The notes: generated by a model from the sequence alone, not told the origin. Shown: positions 48,073 through 56,240, counted from the stretch's first letter. The stretch is 64,000 nt of DNA from Clostridium culturomicium (GCF_000821305.1 NZ_CCXK01000017.1:1336827-1400826), one strand, 5' to 3'. Numbers and translations: made by a program.

Positions 48073-48214
48073 TTAAATTATATAAAACTTTATCTTAAGC
48101 AACAATGGACAATTTGTTAAATTCCATAACACTTTACGTAAGTCATCCACTTTTAATAACTAAATAGACGTAGTTCTCGTAATTCAGATAACTGAGCTTC
48201 AATGGCTTTTCCAA

Positions 48215-48256
48215 ATAAAAAAGCCAAGCTATTGTCATAAAGCTGACAACCTGGCT
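48215..48256 (-). terminator. Imperfect hairpin after the GNAT gene, probable terminator
   Basis: AGCCA and TTGTC on the left pair with GACAA and TGGCT on the right, with mismatches between, and T7 lies on the minus strand. Confidence 0.6.
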
Positions 48257-48268
48257 GATTACAAAATA

Positions 48269-48778
48269 TTAGATTCCAAACTCTTTTGCATAAGTAACTG
48301 GTCCACTTATAGTTTTATCATTGTCCTGCAACTTAATTGCCATAAAGTTTGCAGAAGGCATCCCTTCTGGAAGCTCAACTCCCAACTGTACTGCTGGCAC
48401 ATATCCAAAGCGAGGGTAATAAACTTCACTTCCTAAAACTAGGGAATACTCATAACCTAGCTCTTTAGCTATTCTATGTCCTTCTTTAATTAAAGCACTT
48501 CCTACACCCTGCTTTTGAAATTCTGGTACCACTGATAATGGTGCTAACACAAGAACTGTATCCCCGCCAACCTTTCCTTCTGTAAACATGATATGTCCTG
48601 CGATTTTACCATCAGCTTCTGCTACTAATGATAACTCCGGTATAAAGCTTTCGCCCTTTCTTAAAGCAGCAACCAAATCCTGCTCAGTTCCGTCTCTATG
48701 TTCAGCCTCCTTAAAGGCTTCCTTTATAGCATCATAAACCTCATTATAATCTTGGCTTGTTTCTTGTCTTATTATCAT
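48269..48778 (-). CDS. GNAT-family N-acetyltransferase (YhbS-like)
   Basis: This 169-residue acetyltransferase shows a GNAT core with the acetyl-CoA-binding loop QKQGVGSALI and the beta-bulge LSVVPEF. The C-terminal Y-P-R-F-G pattern (YYPRFGYVPA) is typical of YhbS-type members. The substrate is unknown. It follows a 390-bp upstream region that holds a structured RNA candidate, so an RNA-based control of this gene is possible but unproven. Confidence 0.85.
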   Translation of the reverse strand: MIIRQETSQDYNEVYDAIKEAFKEAEHRDGTEQDLVAALRKGESFIPELSLVAEADGKIAGHIMFTEGKVGGDTVLVLAPLSVVPEFQKQGVGSALIKEGHRIAKELGYEYSLVLGSEVYYPRFGYVPAVQLGVELPEGMPSANFMAIKLQDNDKTISGPVTYAKEFGI

Positions 48779-48960
48779 TTTCTTACCTCCTGATTTATTA
48801 CTTTTACTATCTATATTTGTTACTTTTACTATCTATATTTATTATTTTTTCTTACCTATAACTCATTATTAACTTCATTAAATACTCAAAAGTATTTTTC
48901 TGTTTTTATAAACACCCTATATTTCACAGTTAATTTTAATGACATTTTTCAACTTTTGTC
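48779..48960. other. GNAT 5' flank with 21-bp repeat and promoter-like sequence
   Basis: The segment holds two copies of TTACTTTTACTATCTATATTT (48799-48841) next to the ribosome site. A TTGACA on the minus strand near 48955-48960 could be a -35 for the GNAT gene, although its -10 is unclear. Confidence 0.5.
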
Positions 48961-49165
48961 AACCTACCCTAAAATTAAAACACTGCCCTTTATAACCTTT
49001 TATACCATCACCGATGTGACCCCACGCCCTAATTATTTTAGTCCTTTCCCACTTTGCAATTTTTATATCACGTATAGATATTAAGACAAGAAAAGGACAT
49101 AGCCAAACTTTGAGCAGTTCCCCGCATACTTGGCAGGGTCTGTGCAAGCTGACTATATCCTTTTA
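48961..49165 (-). ncRNA. Candidate structured RNA between MATE and GNAT genes
   Basis: On the minus strand a 15-bp outer stem (49150-49164 with 49091-49105) closes with two G-U pairs. The plus strand would give A-C mismatches there, so the RNA is read from the minus strand. Inside are CAG/CTG and CCCTGC/GCGGGG helices with loop CAAGTAT. The 130 bases that follow are also unusually GC-rich for this genome, with a CATC/GATG hairpin and an AAAGGAC that could compete for the GTCCTTT arm of the first stem. No known class is recognised. Confidence 0.5.
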
Positions 49166-49247
49166 CATGTATTGCCTTACATCAATTATTTCATTATATC
49201 AATAATTGATTAAAAATATTTATTATTTAACAAACCTAGTTAAGAGT

Positions 49248-50648
49248 TTATATTGCTGTCTCTAATTCAGCAGTTTCAACATCGTTAACTATATTGTTTA
49301 TCCACTTATTACTTTTATATCTTCTGGCAACAATAACTACCTTAACAAGCTCTTCTATGGCAGTAGTTGCAACTACAAGGTATATTGGTAAGTGTAATAC
49401 AAAAGCAGCTACGAAGGATAATGGAATTCCGATAAACCATAAAGTTACTCCTTGTACGATTGCTCCATATTTTGCATCTCCGCCTCCACGCAGGATACCA
49501 ACAATTAGTATTACAGTGAATACTCTTACAGGCATTAATAAAGCGTAGATATAAAGAATTCTTAAGGCATCACCAATTACCTCTGGAGAAACCTTGAATA
49601 CTGTTAACATTAATGGTGCTGTGGCTGCAAGAACAACAGCAAGTCCTATTCCTGTTAATACTGACACAACGCAAAGTCTTCTTGCATAAAGCAGACCTCT
49701 TTCTTCTCTTCCAGCGCCTATTTCTTTTCCGATGATAACAACTGCCACGTTAGCTAGTCCGAAAGTGATTATCATAAATAGGTTGTAAATTGTTGTACAG
49801 ATTTGGATGGAAGCAGTGGCTTGAGTCCCGATTCTTCCATAAATTATTGCATAAGTCATGTTTCCAAATCCCCAGCAAGCTTCATTTAAAAGTACTGGTA
49901 TCATTGTAACAAATACAGTTTTAGCTAAATCCTTAGGAATTGTTACTAAGTTCTTTACATTTGCTGCAAGAGTACTTTTGCTAGCATAAGTGTAGATAAC
50001 TAAAACAGCACATTCAGCTCCTCTTGCAATAATTGTTGCAATAGCTGCACCTCTAACTCCCATTGCTGGCATTCCTAATAAACCAAAAATTAAAATGGCA
50101 TTTAATACACCGTTAATAACTAGCCCAACAAAACTGGCTATCATTGGAAGTACTGTATTTTCAATACTTCTTAAAGCCGCTGCATAGTTAAATGATATAG
50201 CTGTGAACATATAGCTGAATACCACAAGTCTTAAGTAGCTTGCCCCAATTTCAATTACCTTTGGATCAATGTTAAAGATAGCAATAATCTGCTTTGGAAA
50301 TATAAGTCCCCCTACTGTAAACACTAAAGTTATTAAAATTCCACTAATAATGCCAATTCCTAACACCTTTTGAATATTACTTTTATCTCTTTTTCCCCAA
50401 AGCTGTGAAATGAACACTGCACAACCTGAAGAAATACCCATTATAAATAAACTAAAGATGAAATAAAACTGATTGGCAATTCCTACTGCCGCAAGCTCAA
50501 CCTCACCAACTCTACCAATCATCATGGTATCAAGCATGTTAACGGAAGAGGCAATCAGGTTTTGTAGTATAATTGGAAGTGATAAGAATAAAACCATTTT
50601 ATAAAACTTCTTGTCACCAAATAATTCCTTCATTTTTTCCTTTGTCAT
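49248..50648 (-). CDS. MATE-family multidrug efflux transporter
   Basis: This 466-residue integral membrane protein has about twelve helices in the two-fold MATE pattern. The first helix contains LPIILQNLIASSVNMLDTMMIG, and a matching region begins the second half. MATE pumps export cationic drugs using H+ or Na+; the substrate here is unknown. AAGGAGAG precedes the ATG. The 5' leader holds a promoter, a short reading frame and two hairpins that look like a ribosome-controlled attenuator. Confidence 0.9.
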   Translation of the reverse strand: MTKEKMKELFGDKKFYKMVLFLSLPIILQNLIASSVNMLDTMMIGRVGEVELAAVGIANQFYFIFSLFIMGISSGCAVFISQLWGKRDKSNIQKVLGIGIISGILITLVFTVGGLIFPKQIIAIFNIDPKVIEIGASYLRLVVFSYMFTAISFNYAAALRSIENTVLPMIASFVGLVINGVLNAILIFGLLGMPAMGVRGAAIATIIARGAECAVLVIYTYASKSTLAANVKNLVTIPKDLAKTVFVTMIPVLLNEACWGFGNMTYAIIYGRIGTQATASIQICTTIYNLFMIITFGLANVAVVIIGKEIGAGREERGLLYARRLCVVSVLTGIGLAVVLAATAPLMLTVFKVSPEVIGDALRILYIYALLMPVRVFTVILIVGILRGGGDAKYGAIVQGVTLWFIGIPLSFVAAFVLHLPIYLVVATTAIEELVKVVIVARRYKSNKWINNIVNDVETAELETAI

Positions 50649-50679
50649 ATGTTTGTCTCTCCTTTCTGGGCAAAATAAT

Positions 50680-50708
50680 AACCACTTCGAAGGTTGTTCA
50701 AAGTGGTT
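50680..50708 (-). terminator. Hairpin 2 of the MATE leader, possible intrinsic terminator
   Basis: AACCACTT (50680-50687) pairs with AAGTGGTT (50701-50708), extended inside by four more pairs including one G-U on the minus strand. It is followed on the minus strand by TATTATTTT, just before the MATE ribosome site. Confidence 0.6.
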
Positions 50709-50722
50709 AGCTTCAGCACTTG

Positions 50723-50758
50723 CATAGTTAAAAGTGATACACAGAACCCTTAACTATG
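50723..50758 (-). promoter_or_regulatory. Hairpin 1 of the MATE leader
   Basis: CATAGTTAA (50723-50731) and TTAACTATG (50750-50758) form a perfect 9-bp stem. The last codons of the leader reading frame lie inside it. Confidence 0.65.
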
Positions 50759-50778
50759 AGTTTATTAAATTTTACCAT
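50728..50778 (-). CDS. Putative 16-residue leader peptide upstream of the MATE gene
   Basis: The frame reads MVKFNKLIVKGSVYHF and starts at ATG 50778, downstream of a GAGG at a 12-base distance. Its last ten codons overlap hairpin 1, so a ribosome stalled there would prevent that hairpin from forming. Leader peptides of 10-20 residues act this way upstream of erm and some efflux genes. This is inferred from layout; translation has not been shown. Confidence 0.45.
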   Translation of the reverse strand: MVKFNKLIVKGSVYHF

Positions 50779-50815
50779 TATGTTTTTCAACCTCGTGGGG
50801 TCAAATACTTTTTTC

Positions 50816-50844
50816 ATTATAATAGATTCTTTCTTTTATGTCAA
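50816..50844 (-). promoter_or_regulatory. Consensus SigA promoter for the MATE transcript
   Basis: TTGACA (50839-50844), a spacer of exactly 17 bp and TATAAT (50816-50821) read on the minus strand. Both hexamers match the consensus fully. The predicted start lies about 160 bases upstream of the MATE ATG. Confidence 0.88.
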
Positions 50845-50972
50845 ATATGTTTTCTATATTTTTCTCAAAACACACCCTCTATAATTTCTGTTATATTTTC
50901 ATTAAAGGTTTTATTATCAGCCACTAAATAGAGATATCCTAATTAAACTTTATGCTTTTTCAATAAAAATAA

Positions 50973-51003
50973 GAAAAAAAGAAACCCCAAACGGGATTTC
51001 TTC
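50973..51003 (-). terminator. Intrinsic terminator after the rhomboid-like gene
   Basis: AAGAAACCCC pairs with GGGATTTCTT around AAAC, with one G-U on the minus strand and a run of seven T after it. Confidence 0.82.
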
Positions 51004-51030
51004 CTAAACATTTCATTTTCAATTTTAATA

Positions 51031-51822
51031 CTAATCCGTTGTATGTTCATGATTTTTTAAATGATTCATACAATATTCCTTGTGACCACTGCATTTAGAG
51101 CAATATCTAAACTCCATATTCGGATCATCTCTTTCAGTGATACCACAAACTGTACATCTATGACGCACATAATCCTTCATTTCAATAACCTTGAACTTTT
51201 TCTTACTCTTCTTAACAGTCTTTTTAAGCTTAATCATAGCTAAAAAATCATTCCAAAAGAATAATAGATAGTTTGCTAAAGATGCTGACACCATCAATAC
51301 TGCTGGAAGTCCACCCGTAATCATTCCTTCCACTAAAAGAAGTACATCTAAGATAGCAAGATACTTCATTTTCACTGGTAGAATAAAGAATAATAATAAT
51401 TCATGGTCAGGATATATTGTTGCAAATGCAAGGAATAAGCTTAAATTTAAATAACCAGCTGTACCAAAAAAGCTTCTGCTTGCTAATGTTACTATTACAG
51501 TCAATAGTACCCCAGTTAAATAATACATATTAAATTTAAAGCTTCCCCAGGCCTGCTCCAAACCTGTTCCGATCATATAATATAAATACAATGTGAAAAA
51601 TATCCATATAGGATGTAAATCTGGCGGAATTAAAATAAATGTAAATACCCTCCAGATCTGTCCCTGCATAACTAAATGAGGAACCAATGCTAATTTACCT
51701 AATATACCTGGCATTATTAATGCTAATAAATATACTGCTAAATTGGCACCAACTATGTACTTCATCAATCCATGAATGGCATGACGTCCGTATTTTCTCT
51801 CTAATTTATCTACCCATTTCAA
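51031..51822 (-). CDS. Rhomboid-like membrane protein with a C-terminal zinc finger
   Basis: The start is taken at TTG 51822, eight bases after GAGGAG; the GTG at 51831 touches that site. The protein is 263 residues. Six or more hydrophobic helices (about 20-190) follow the rhomboid-like order, but the usual GxSG serine motif is absent: the corresponding region reads AGYLNLSLFLAF. No His in the last helix is clear. A soluble C-terminus (about 215-263) carries CTVC, CSKC and late Cys/His ligands, a possible zinc finger. It is therefore likely a non-proteolytic rhomboid relative; its job is unknown. Confidence 0.75.
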   Translation of the reverse strand: MKWVDKLERKYGRHAIHGLMKYIVGANLAVYLLALIMPGILGKLALVPHLVMQGQIWRVFTFILIPPDLHPIWIFFTLYLYYMIGTGLEQAWGSFKFNMYYLTGVLLTVIVTLASRSFFGTAGYLNLSLFLAFATIYPDHELLLFFILPVKMKYLAILDVLLLVEGMITGGLPAVLMVSASLANYLLFFWNDFLAMIKLKKTVKKSKKKFKVIEMKDYVRHRCTVCGITERDDPNMEFRYCSKCSGHKEYCMNHLKNHEHTTD

Positions 51823-52060
51823 GCTAATCACTCCTCAAATAATCTACATACATTTTATCATATTTTTAATTTATATCCTATGAATAAATTTAATATTCAT
51901 ATTTAATTTATTATTGTAATAAAACATCATTCATTTAAAAACATAAAAAATAAAAAGCAGAGGTTATTCTTTAATAAATCCTCTGCTGTATATCTATACT
52001 ACTACTTATCTTGCTACTTCACTACATGCATATCAACCTTATTCATATCTATATATTTTA

Positions 52061-52879
52061 CTATTTAAAAAGCTCTTTAAGTTTCTCTGCTATTGAAGTA
52101 CCAACAAGATTTTGTCCTGCTTCATTAAGTATCATATTATTTAGGGTATATTCTCCTACATTATTTTCATCTATTCCGCTTTCATTAAACATATCTATAT
52201 ATTTAACATCATTTTTCTCACAGACTTCAATGATTGCCTCTACATAGTCATCTAAATACTCACCATTATTGTTTGCATTTGGATAGCTTGGCTGACCATC
52301 AATATAACCATGCTTAAGTGGCGTTAGGAATACAACTTCTACATCTTTCTTCATAGCTTTAAGGTTGTCTATCACACCTTGAACATTGCCATAAAAGGTA
52401 TCAGCTTCATTGGTGTCTGATATTTTTCCTAATTCTTTTCCCTTGGAATAATCATTAGTTCCTCCAAGAATAACTACTATATCAATATCTTTAAGACCTT
52501 CTGCAGAAATTTCATCATCCATTTCTCCAAGAGTAAGTCCACTTCTTGCTCCATTGGTATAACTCTTTAGCTTTAACTGCTGTGCAGTTATTTCCTGATA
52601 TTTCCCATCAACAGAAACTCCATCCCCCAAAAATAAAATAGACTTTTCTTCAAAATTAAATTTTTCTACTTCTTTTCCTTGGGAGCTATTAATTGCATCC
52701 TCTTTTACTACACCATCTTCAGGTTTTACTGAAGTGTTAATAGATGCTTCATATTGGTTTTTAAGCTTAGTCAATTCTTCCTTATCTGACTTTCCTTTAA
52801 ATAGCCCACCAGCTAAAACCCCAACGAATACTATAGGCAATATTACACATAGTATATTTTGTAATTTGTCTTTATTCAA
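52061..52879 (-). CDS. SGNH-hydrolase-fold protein with a changed nucleophile site
   Basis: The protein is 272 residues with TTG start at 52879 and a GGGGTGAT ribosome site. A membrane anchor lies at about 7-26, then a linker to about 75, then an SGNH-like domain. Block I reads LGDGVS (84-89), where the family has GDS and the Ser acts as nucleophile; here that position (87) is Gly. Block III GGTND (139-143) is intact. The block V Asp-x-x-His near the end reads NNMILNEAGQ, so the catalytic His is also missing. It is probably surface-anchored and non-hydrolytic. Confidence 0.72.
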   Translation of the reverse strand: MNKDKLQNILCVILPIVFVGVLAGGLFKGKSDKEELTKLKNQYEASINTSVKPEDGVVKEDAINSSQGKEVEKFNFEEKSILFLGDGVSVDGKYQEITAQQLKLKSYTNGARSGLTLGEMDDEISAEGLKDIDIVVILGGTNDYSKGKELGKISDTNEADTFYGNVQGVIDNLKAMKKDVEVVFLTPLKHGYIDGQPSYPNANNNGEYLDDYVEAIIEVCEKNDVKYIDMFNESGIDENNVGEYTLNNMILNEAGQNLVGTSIAEKLKELFK

Positions 52880-52980
52880 TTTCTATCACCCCTATAGCAT
52901 ATTGTAGCATATTTTGTAATTTAAATCAAAATAATGTATATATATGTACTATTAAATAGGTAACCTTATACTATTCATTG

Positions 52981-53013
52981 CCTTATGTTCTTTTTTAAAT
53001 AAATGTTGGTGAC
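52981..53013 (+). repeat. Solo copy of the IS1595-like terminal repeat
   Basis: CCTTATGTT is followed by CTTTTTTAAATAAATGTTGG and TGAC, matching the ends at 25061, 36430 and 46172. Confidence 0.7.
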
Positions 53014-53090
53014 TTTTTTGCTCAAGATAAAAAGCTTATCTACATCTTACTAAATAATGTATTACCAACATATCACAACAATATTTCCAG

Positions 53091-53266
53091 CTATGAAAAC
53101 CCAACTTCCACATATAATCTGACTATTTCACAGCTATAAACCTCCGCCCGCCTTCATATAATGCAAATATTTTACATCTATAAAAATCCAGCTTCATTCA
53201 TATAATGAGGATATCTTACAGCTATTGAAAATCCACCTTCATTCATACACTGAGAATATTTAACAG
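53091..53266 (+). repeat. Degenerate 44-bp tandem repeat, four copies
   Basis: Units at 53091-53133, 53134-53177, 53178-53221 and 53222-53266 all begin CTAT and share the CTTCATTCATATAATG core and TTACAG end. Copies 3 and 4 are the closest pair. Confidence 0.75.
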
Positions 53267-53556
53267 TTCAAACTTTGTTTAAAACATATAATAAAACAAC
53301 TTCACGTAGCTTAAAATCTTGTTCCAAGCATATAAAAAATCTACTTTTAACCCTATTACAAACATATAAAAAATCTACTTTTAATCCTATTATGAGACTA
53401 TGTCCCCATATAATAATTCTTTCACTTGCATTTAAAAATAAACTCTTCACTTATATTCTATAAGGCTTGCTATTCTTGTAAATTGCTGTTGCTTGTTAAT
53501 ATTTACAAAACAATAAAATTTTCATCTTAATAATAAAATTTTCATCATAAAATTCG

Positions 53557-53585
53557 TTGAATGGAAATAAGTGGTATGATAATAT
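53557..53585 (+). promoter_or_regulatory. SigA-type promoter for the LCP gene
   Basis: TTGAAT (53557-53562), a 17-bp spacer and TAATAT (53580-53585) with a TATGA just before it. The start codon lies 79 bp downstream. Confidence 0.6.
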
Positions 53586-53663
53586 ATAAACAACAGTGCT
53601 TTTACATATATTTACACCTAAAGTTTTAATTCTGCATATTTATAGGAAATGGAGCGATTGCAC

Positions 53664-54653
53664 ATGGATGAAAAAGCCATAAATACAAATCCCAAAAGAA
53701 AGAAAAGCCCATTAAAAATAACTTTAATTATTGTATTAGCAATAGTTTTAATACTAATTACAGCCGCTGCTACATCAATAGGAATTCTTACAAGCAAAAT
53801 GAACAAGGTTAAAACAACTCGTGATGATCTGGGAATTACTCCTGAAATAGAAAAAGAAATAGATGAAATCAAAAATACTCCTTCTAAAGAGGATAAAGAA
53901 GGAGCAGCTAATGATAAAATTATAAATATTGCTCTCTTTGGCATTGATGCTGGAAGTAACGACAGTGGTCGTTCAGATTCCATCATGATATTAACGGTGG
54001 ATCCAGTTCACAATAAGATGAAGGTTGCATCCATAATGAGAGATTCCTACGTAGAGATTCCTGGATATGGCAAGGATAAAATTAATCATGCCTTTGCTTT
54101 TGGTGGATCGACCCTTGCTCTAAATACAATTAATACAAACTTTGGTCTTGCTATAGATAAGTTTGTGGCTACAAACTTTACTGATATGCCCTTAATAATA
54201 GATAAATTAGGTGGAATAGATTTAAATGTTACAGACGAAGAGCTTCCCCACTTACAGGCTTTAGGTGTAAGTAATACTGGAATTCAAACTTTAAATGGTG
54301 AACAATCCCTTGCTTATTCTAGAATTAGATATGCTACTGGAGATGATTTTGAAAGAACCTCAAGACATAGAACTATTCTTGGTGCAATCTATAGAAAACT
54401 CATGACTGTACCTATGAGCCAATATCCAAGTCTTCTTTTAGATTTTCTTCCATTAGTGGAAACTAATATGTCAAGCACAGATCTCCTTGCTCTAGGAACA
54501 ACCATTAATAAAATCAATGGTTCGGAGCTTATAGAGGACCGTTTTCCAAGAGACAGCTTTTGGCAGAATGCAGAAATAGGTGGTATTTATTACCTCTCCT
54601 TCGAAGTTGAACCTACCAAACGCCAGCTTCAAAGGTTTATTTATGAAAACTAA
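53664..54653 (+). CDS. LytR-CpsA-Psr (LCP) family cell wall transferase
   Basis: The protein is 329 residues from the ATG at 53664, which has GGAG spaced correctly; the ATG at 53649 is too near its site. A basic N-terminus and one membrane helix (about 20-42) precede the LCP domain. Conserved points are GRSDSIMIL, RDSYV, DKINHAFAFGG and the arginine-rich block YSRIRYATGDDFERTSRHRTIL. LCP enzymes attach undecaprenyl-linked polymers such as teichoic acids or capsule to peptidoglycan. The polysaccharide cluster starts 1.7 kb away, so the two may be linked functionally. Confidence 0.9.
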   Translation: MDEKAINTNPKRKKSPLKITLIIVLAIVLILITAAATSIGILTSKMNKVKTTRDDLGITPEIEKEIDEIKNTPSKEDKEGAANDKIINIALFGIDAGSNDSGRSDSIMILTVDPVHNKMKVASIMRDSYVEIPGYGKDKINHAFAFGGSTLALNTINTNFGLAIDKFVATNFTDMPLIIDKLGGIDLNVTDEELPHLQALGVSNTGIQTLNGEQSLAYSRIRYATGDDFERTSRHRTILGAIYRKLMTVPMSQYPSLLLDFLPLVETNMSSTDLLALGTTINKINGSELIEDRFPRDSFWQNAEIGGIYYLSFEVEPTKRQLQRFIYEN

Positions 54654-54841
54654 ATGGCAAATCCACTTCCAAAATTAAGTTAAGTTTGCCTAATTCATAA
54701 TTGATTAAATCGAACTTAATTAAGCTTAGTTTGCCTAATTTATATTTGACTAAATCGAACTTAATTAAGATAAAGCTACTTAGCTAAGATAAAGTGGCTT
54801 AACGAAATTTAACCTTAATTAAAAATAAGTATCCATTTTGC

Positions 54842-54894
54842 AACCATTCTATGCTAAAGCTACCAAATCTTCAGCATAGAATGGTTATTTTTTC
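54842..54894 (+). terminator. Intrinsic terminator after the LCP gene
   Basis: AACCATTCTATGCT (54842-54855) pairs with AGCATAGAATGGTT (54873-54886), a perfect 14-bp stem followed by ATTTTTTTC. Confidence 0.9.
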
Positions 54895-54975
54895 AAAATT
54901 GAAGCTATGTAATAGTTTTCTTAAAAATATGTACGTAAATTAAAAATATTTTAAAATATATTTCGACAGAAAGGT

Positions 54976-55006
54976 ACATTAAACTACCTTAATGTGATAT
55001 TATAAT
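54976..55006 (+). promoter_or_regulatory. Operator-like dyad over a promoter of the aminotransferase gene
   Basis: ACATTAA (54976-54982) and TTAATGT (54989-54995) form 7-bp arms with a 6-bp spacer. TATAAT at 55001-55006 would be the -10, so the dyad covers the -35 region, as a repressor site would. Confidence 0.4.
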
Positions 55007-55041
55007 TGCATATATTTTTTAAGTAAAGGAGTGTTTATATC

Positions 55042-56238
55042 TTGTTCCAATCAAAAAGAATTAATAAAATGGAATGTTCACCAATAAGAAAGTTAGCAGA
55101 ATTCGAAGCAATTGCTAAGAAAAAAGGTGTTGAAGTTATTCACCTTAACATAGGTCAGCCAGATGTTGCCACTCCAGTTTCAATGTTAGATGCTGTTAGA
55201 AAATTTGATGGTACCGTGCTAAAATACGCAGATTCAAGAGGACTGCCAAGCACTGTGGATACTTTCATAAAATACTATTCTAAAATAGGTATAGATTTTG
55301 AAGCTAGAGATATGGTTGTAACAAATGGTGGAAGTGAGGCTCTTCTATTCGCCTTTATTGCAACTTGTGATATTGGTGATGAAATTATAGTTCCAGCGCC
55401 ATATTACTCAAACTACAACAGCTTTGCAGATATAGCCAATGTTAAATTTAATCCTGTATTAAGTACCCTTGAGGAGGATTATAAACTACCTTCTGCTGCA
55501 GATTTAGAGAAAGCGATAACTGATAAAACTAAAGCTATTCTTTTCTCTAACCCATGTAACCCAACAGGAGCAGTTTACACACATGAAGAGCTTATGGAGG
55601 TTTTAAATCTTGCTAAAAAGCATGATTTATATGTAATCTCTGATGAGGTTTACCGTGAATATGTTTATGATGGTTTAAAACCGATGTCAATCTACGATTT
55701 AAACTATGAAACAGATAGAATTATTTTAATAGACAGCTTATCAAAGAGATACAGCGCTTGTGGTGCTAGAGTTGGAATCATAGCTTCTAAAAACAGAGAG
55801 CTTATGGACAACGTGCTTAAGCTAGGTCAGTCAAGACTTTCAATACCTACCCTTGAGCAGGTTATGGCTTCTTCAATTCTTGAAGTTCCAGAGGAATATA
55901 TAGTTGAAACTCAAAAACTTTATGAAAGAAGAAGAAATGCTGTTATTGATGCCCTTTCAAAGGTTGAAGGTGTAAAGTGTTCAAATCCAAGAGGAGCCTT
56001 CTACATCATGGTTCGTCTTCCTGTTAAGGACAGTGACCATTTTGCTAAGTGGATTTTATCTGACTTTGATTACGAAGGTAAAACTGTTATGGTTGCTCCT
56101 GCAGCTAAGTTCTACGGAATTGAAGACTACGGCTTAAACGAAGTAAGACTTTCTTACTGTTTAGATGAGGCAGTTCTTGTTAATGCTGTGAATATATTAG
56201 AAAAAGCATTAATTGAGTATAAGAAAATATACGAGTAA
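55042..56238 (+). CDS. PLP-dependent aminotransferase, class I/II
   Basis: The protein is 398 residues. The start is TTG at 55042, seven to nine bases after AAAGGAG; an ATG nine codons later is possible. Class I features are NGGSEALLFAF, SNPCNPTGAVYT, ISDEVYREYVYD and the PLP lysine in DSLSKRYSACGAR. The substrate is probably an aspartate, alanine or aromatic amino acid and cannot be fixed. It has its own promoter and terminator, so it is monocistronic. Confidence 0.9.
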   Translation: MFQSKRINKMECSPIRKLAEFEAIAKKKGVEVIHLNIGQPDVATPVSMLDAVRKFDGTVLKYADSRGLPSTVDTFIKYYSKIGIDFEARDMVVTNGGSEALLFAFIATCDIGDEIIVPAPYYSNYNSFADIANVKFNPVLSTLEEDYKLPSAADLEKAITDKTKAILFSNPCNPTGAVYTHEELMEVLNLAKKHDLYVISDEVYREYVYDGLKPMSIYDLNYETDRIILIDSLSKRYSACGARVGIIASKNRELMDNVLKLGQSRLSIPTLEQVMASSILEVPEEYIVETQKLYERRRNAVIDALSKVEGVKCSNPRGAFYIMVRLPVKDSDHFAKWILSDFDYEGKTVMVAPAAKFYGIEDYGLNEVRLSYCLDEAVLVNAVNILEKALIEYKKIYE

Positions 56239-56240
56239 TT

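Larger units (their letters stand above)
52880..53663. other. 784-bp intergenic region, repeats and LCP promoter
   Basis: There is no convincing gene. It contains a solo IS-end copy (52981-53013), four degenerate 44-bp repeats (53091-53266), a 32-bp unit present twice (about 53329-53392) and the LCP promoter (53557-53585). Confidence 0.7.
54654..55041. other. Gap with a doubled 45-bp unit, terminator and operator-like dyad
   Basis: A 45-bp unit is present twice (54685-54729 and 54730-54774). A strong terminator (54842-54894) and an inverted repeat (54976-54995) in front of TATAAT at 55001-55006 complete the gap. Confidence 0.7.

Noticed and set aside
48959..49147. 62-codon reading frame on the minus strand (residues MHRPCQVCGELL onward)
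   Set aside because: It lies over base-paired RNA structure, has no ribosome site and its composition is unlike neighbouring proteins. The RNA reading is preferred.
49100..49165. 6S RNA or SRP RNA at this position
   Set aside because: The hairpin is too short for a 6S fold, and no SRP loop (GGAAGG motif) is present.
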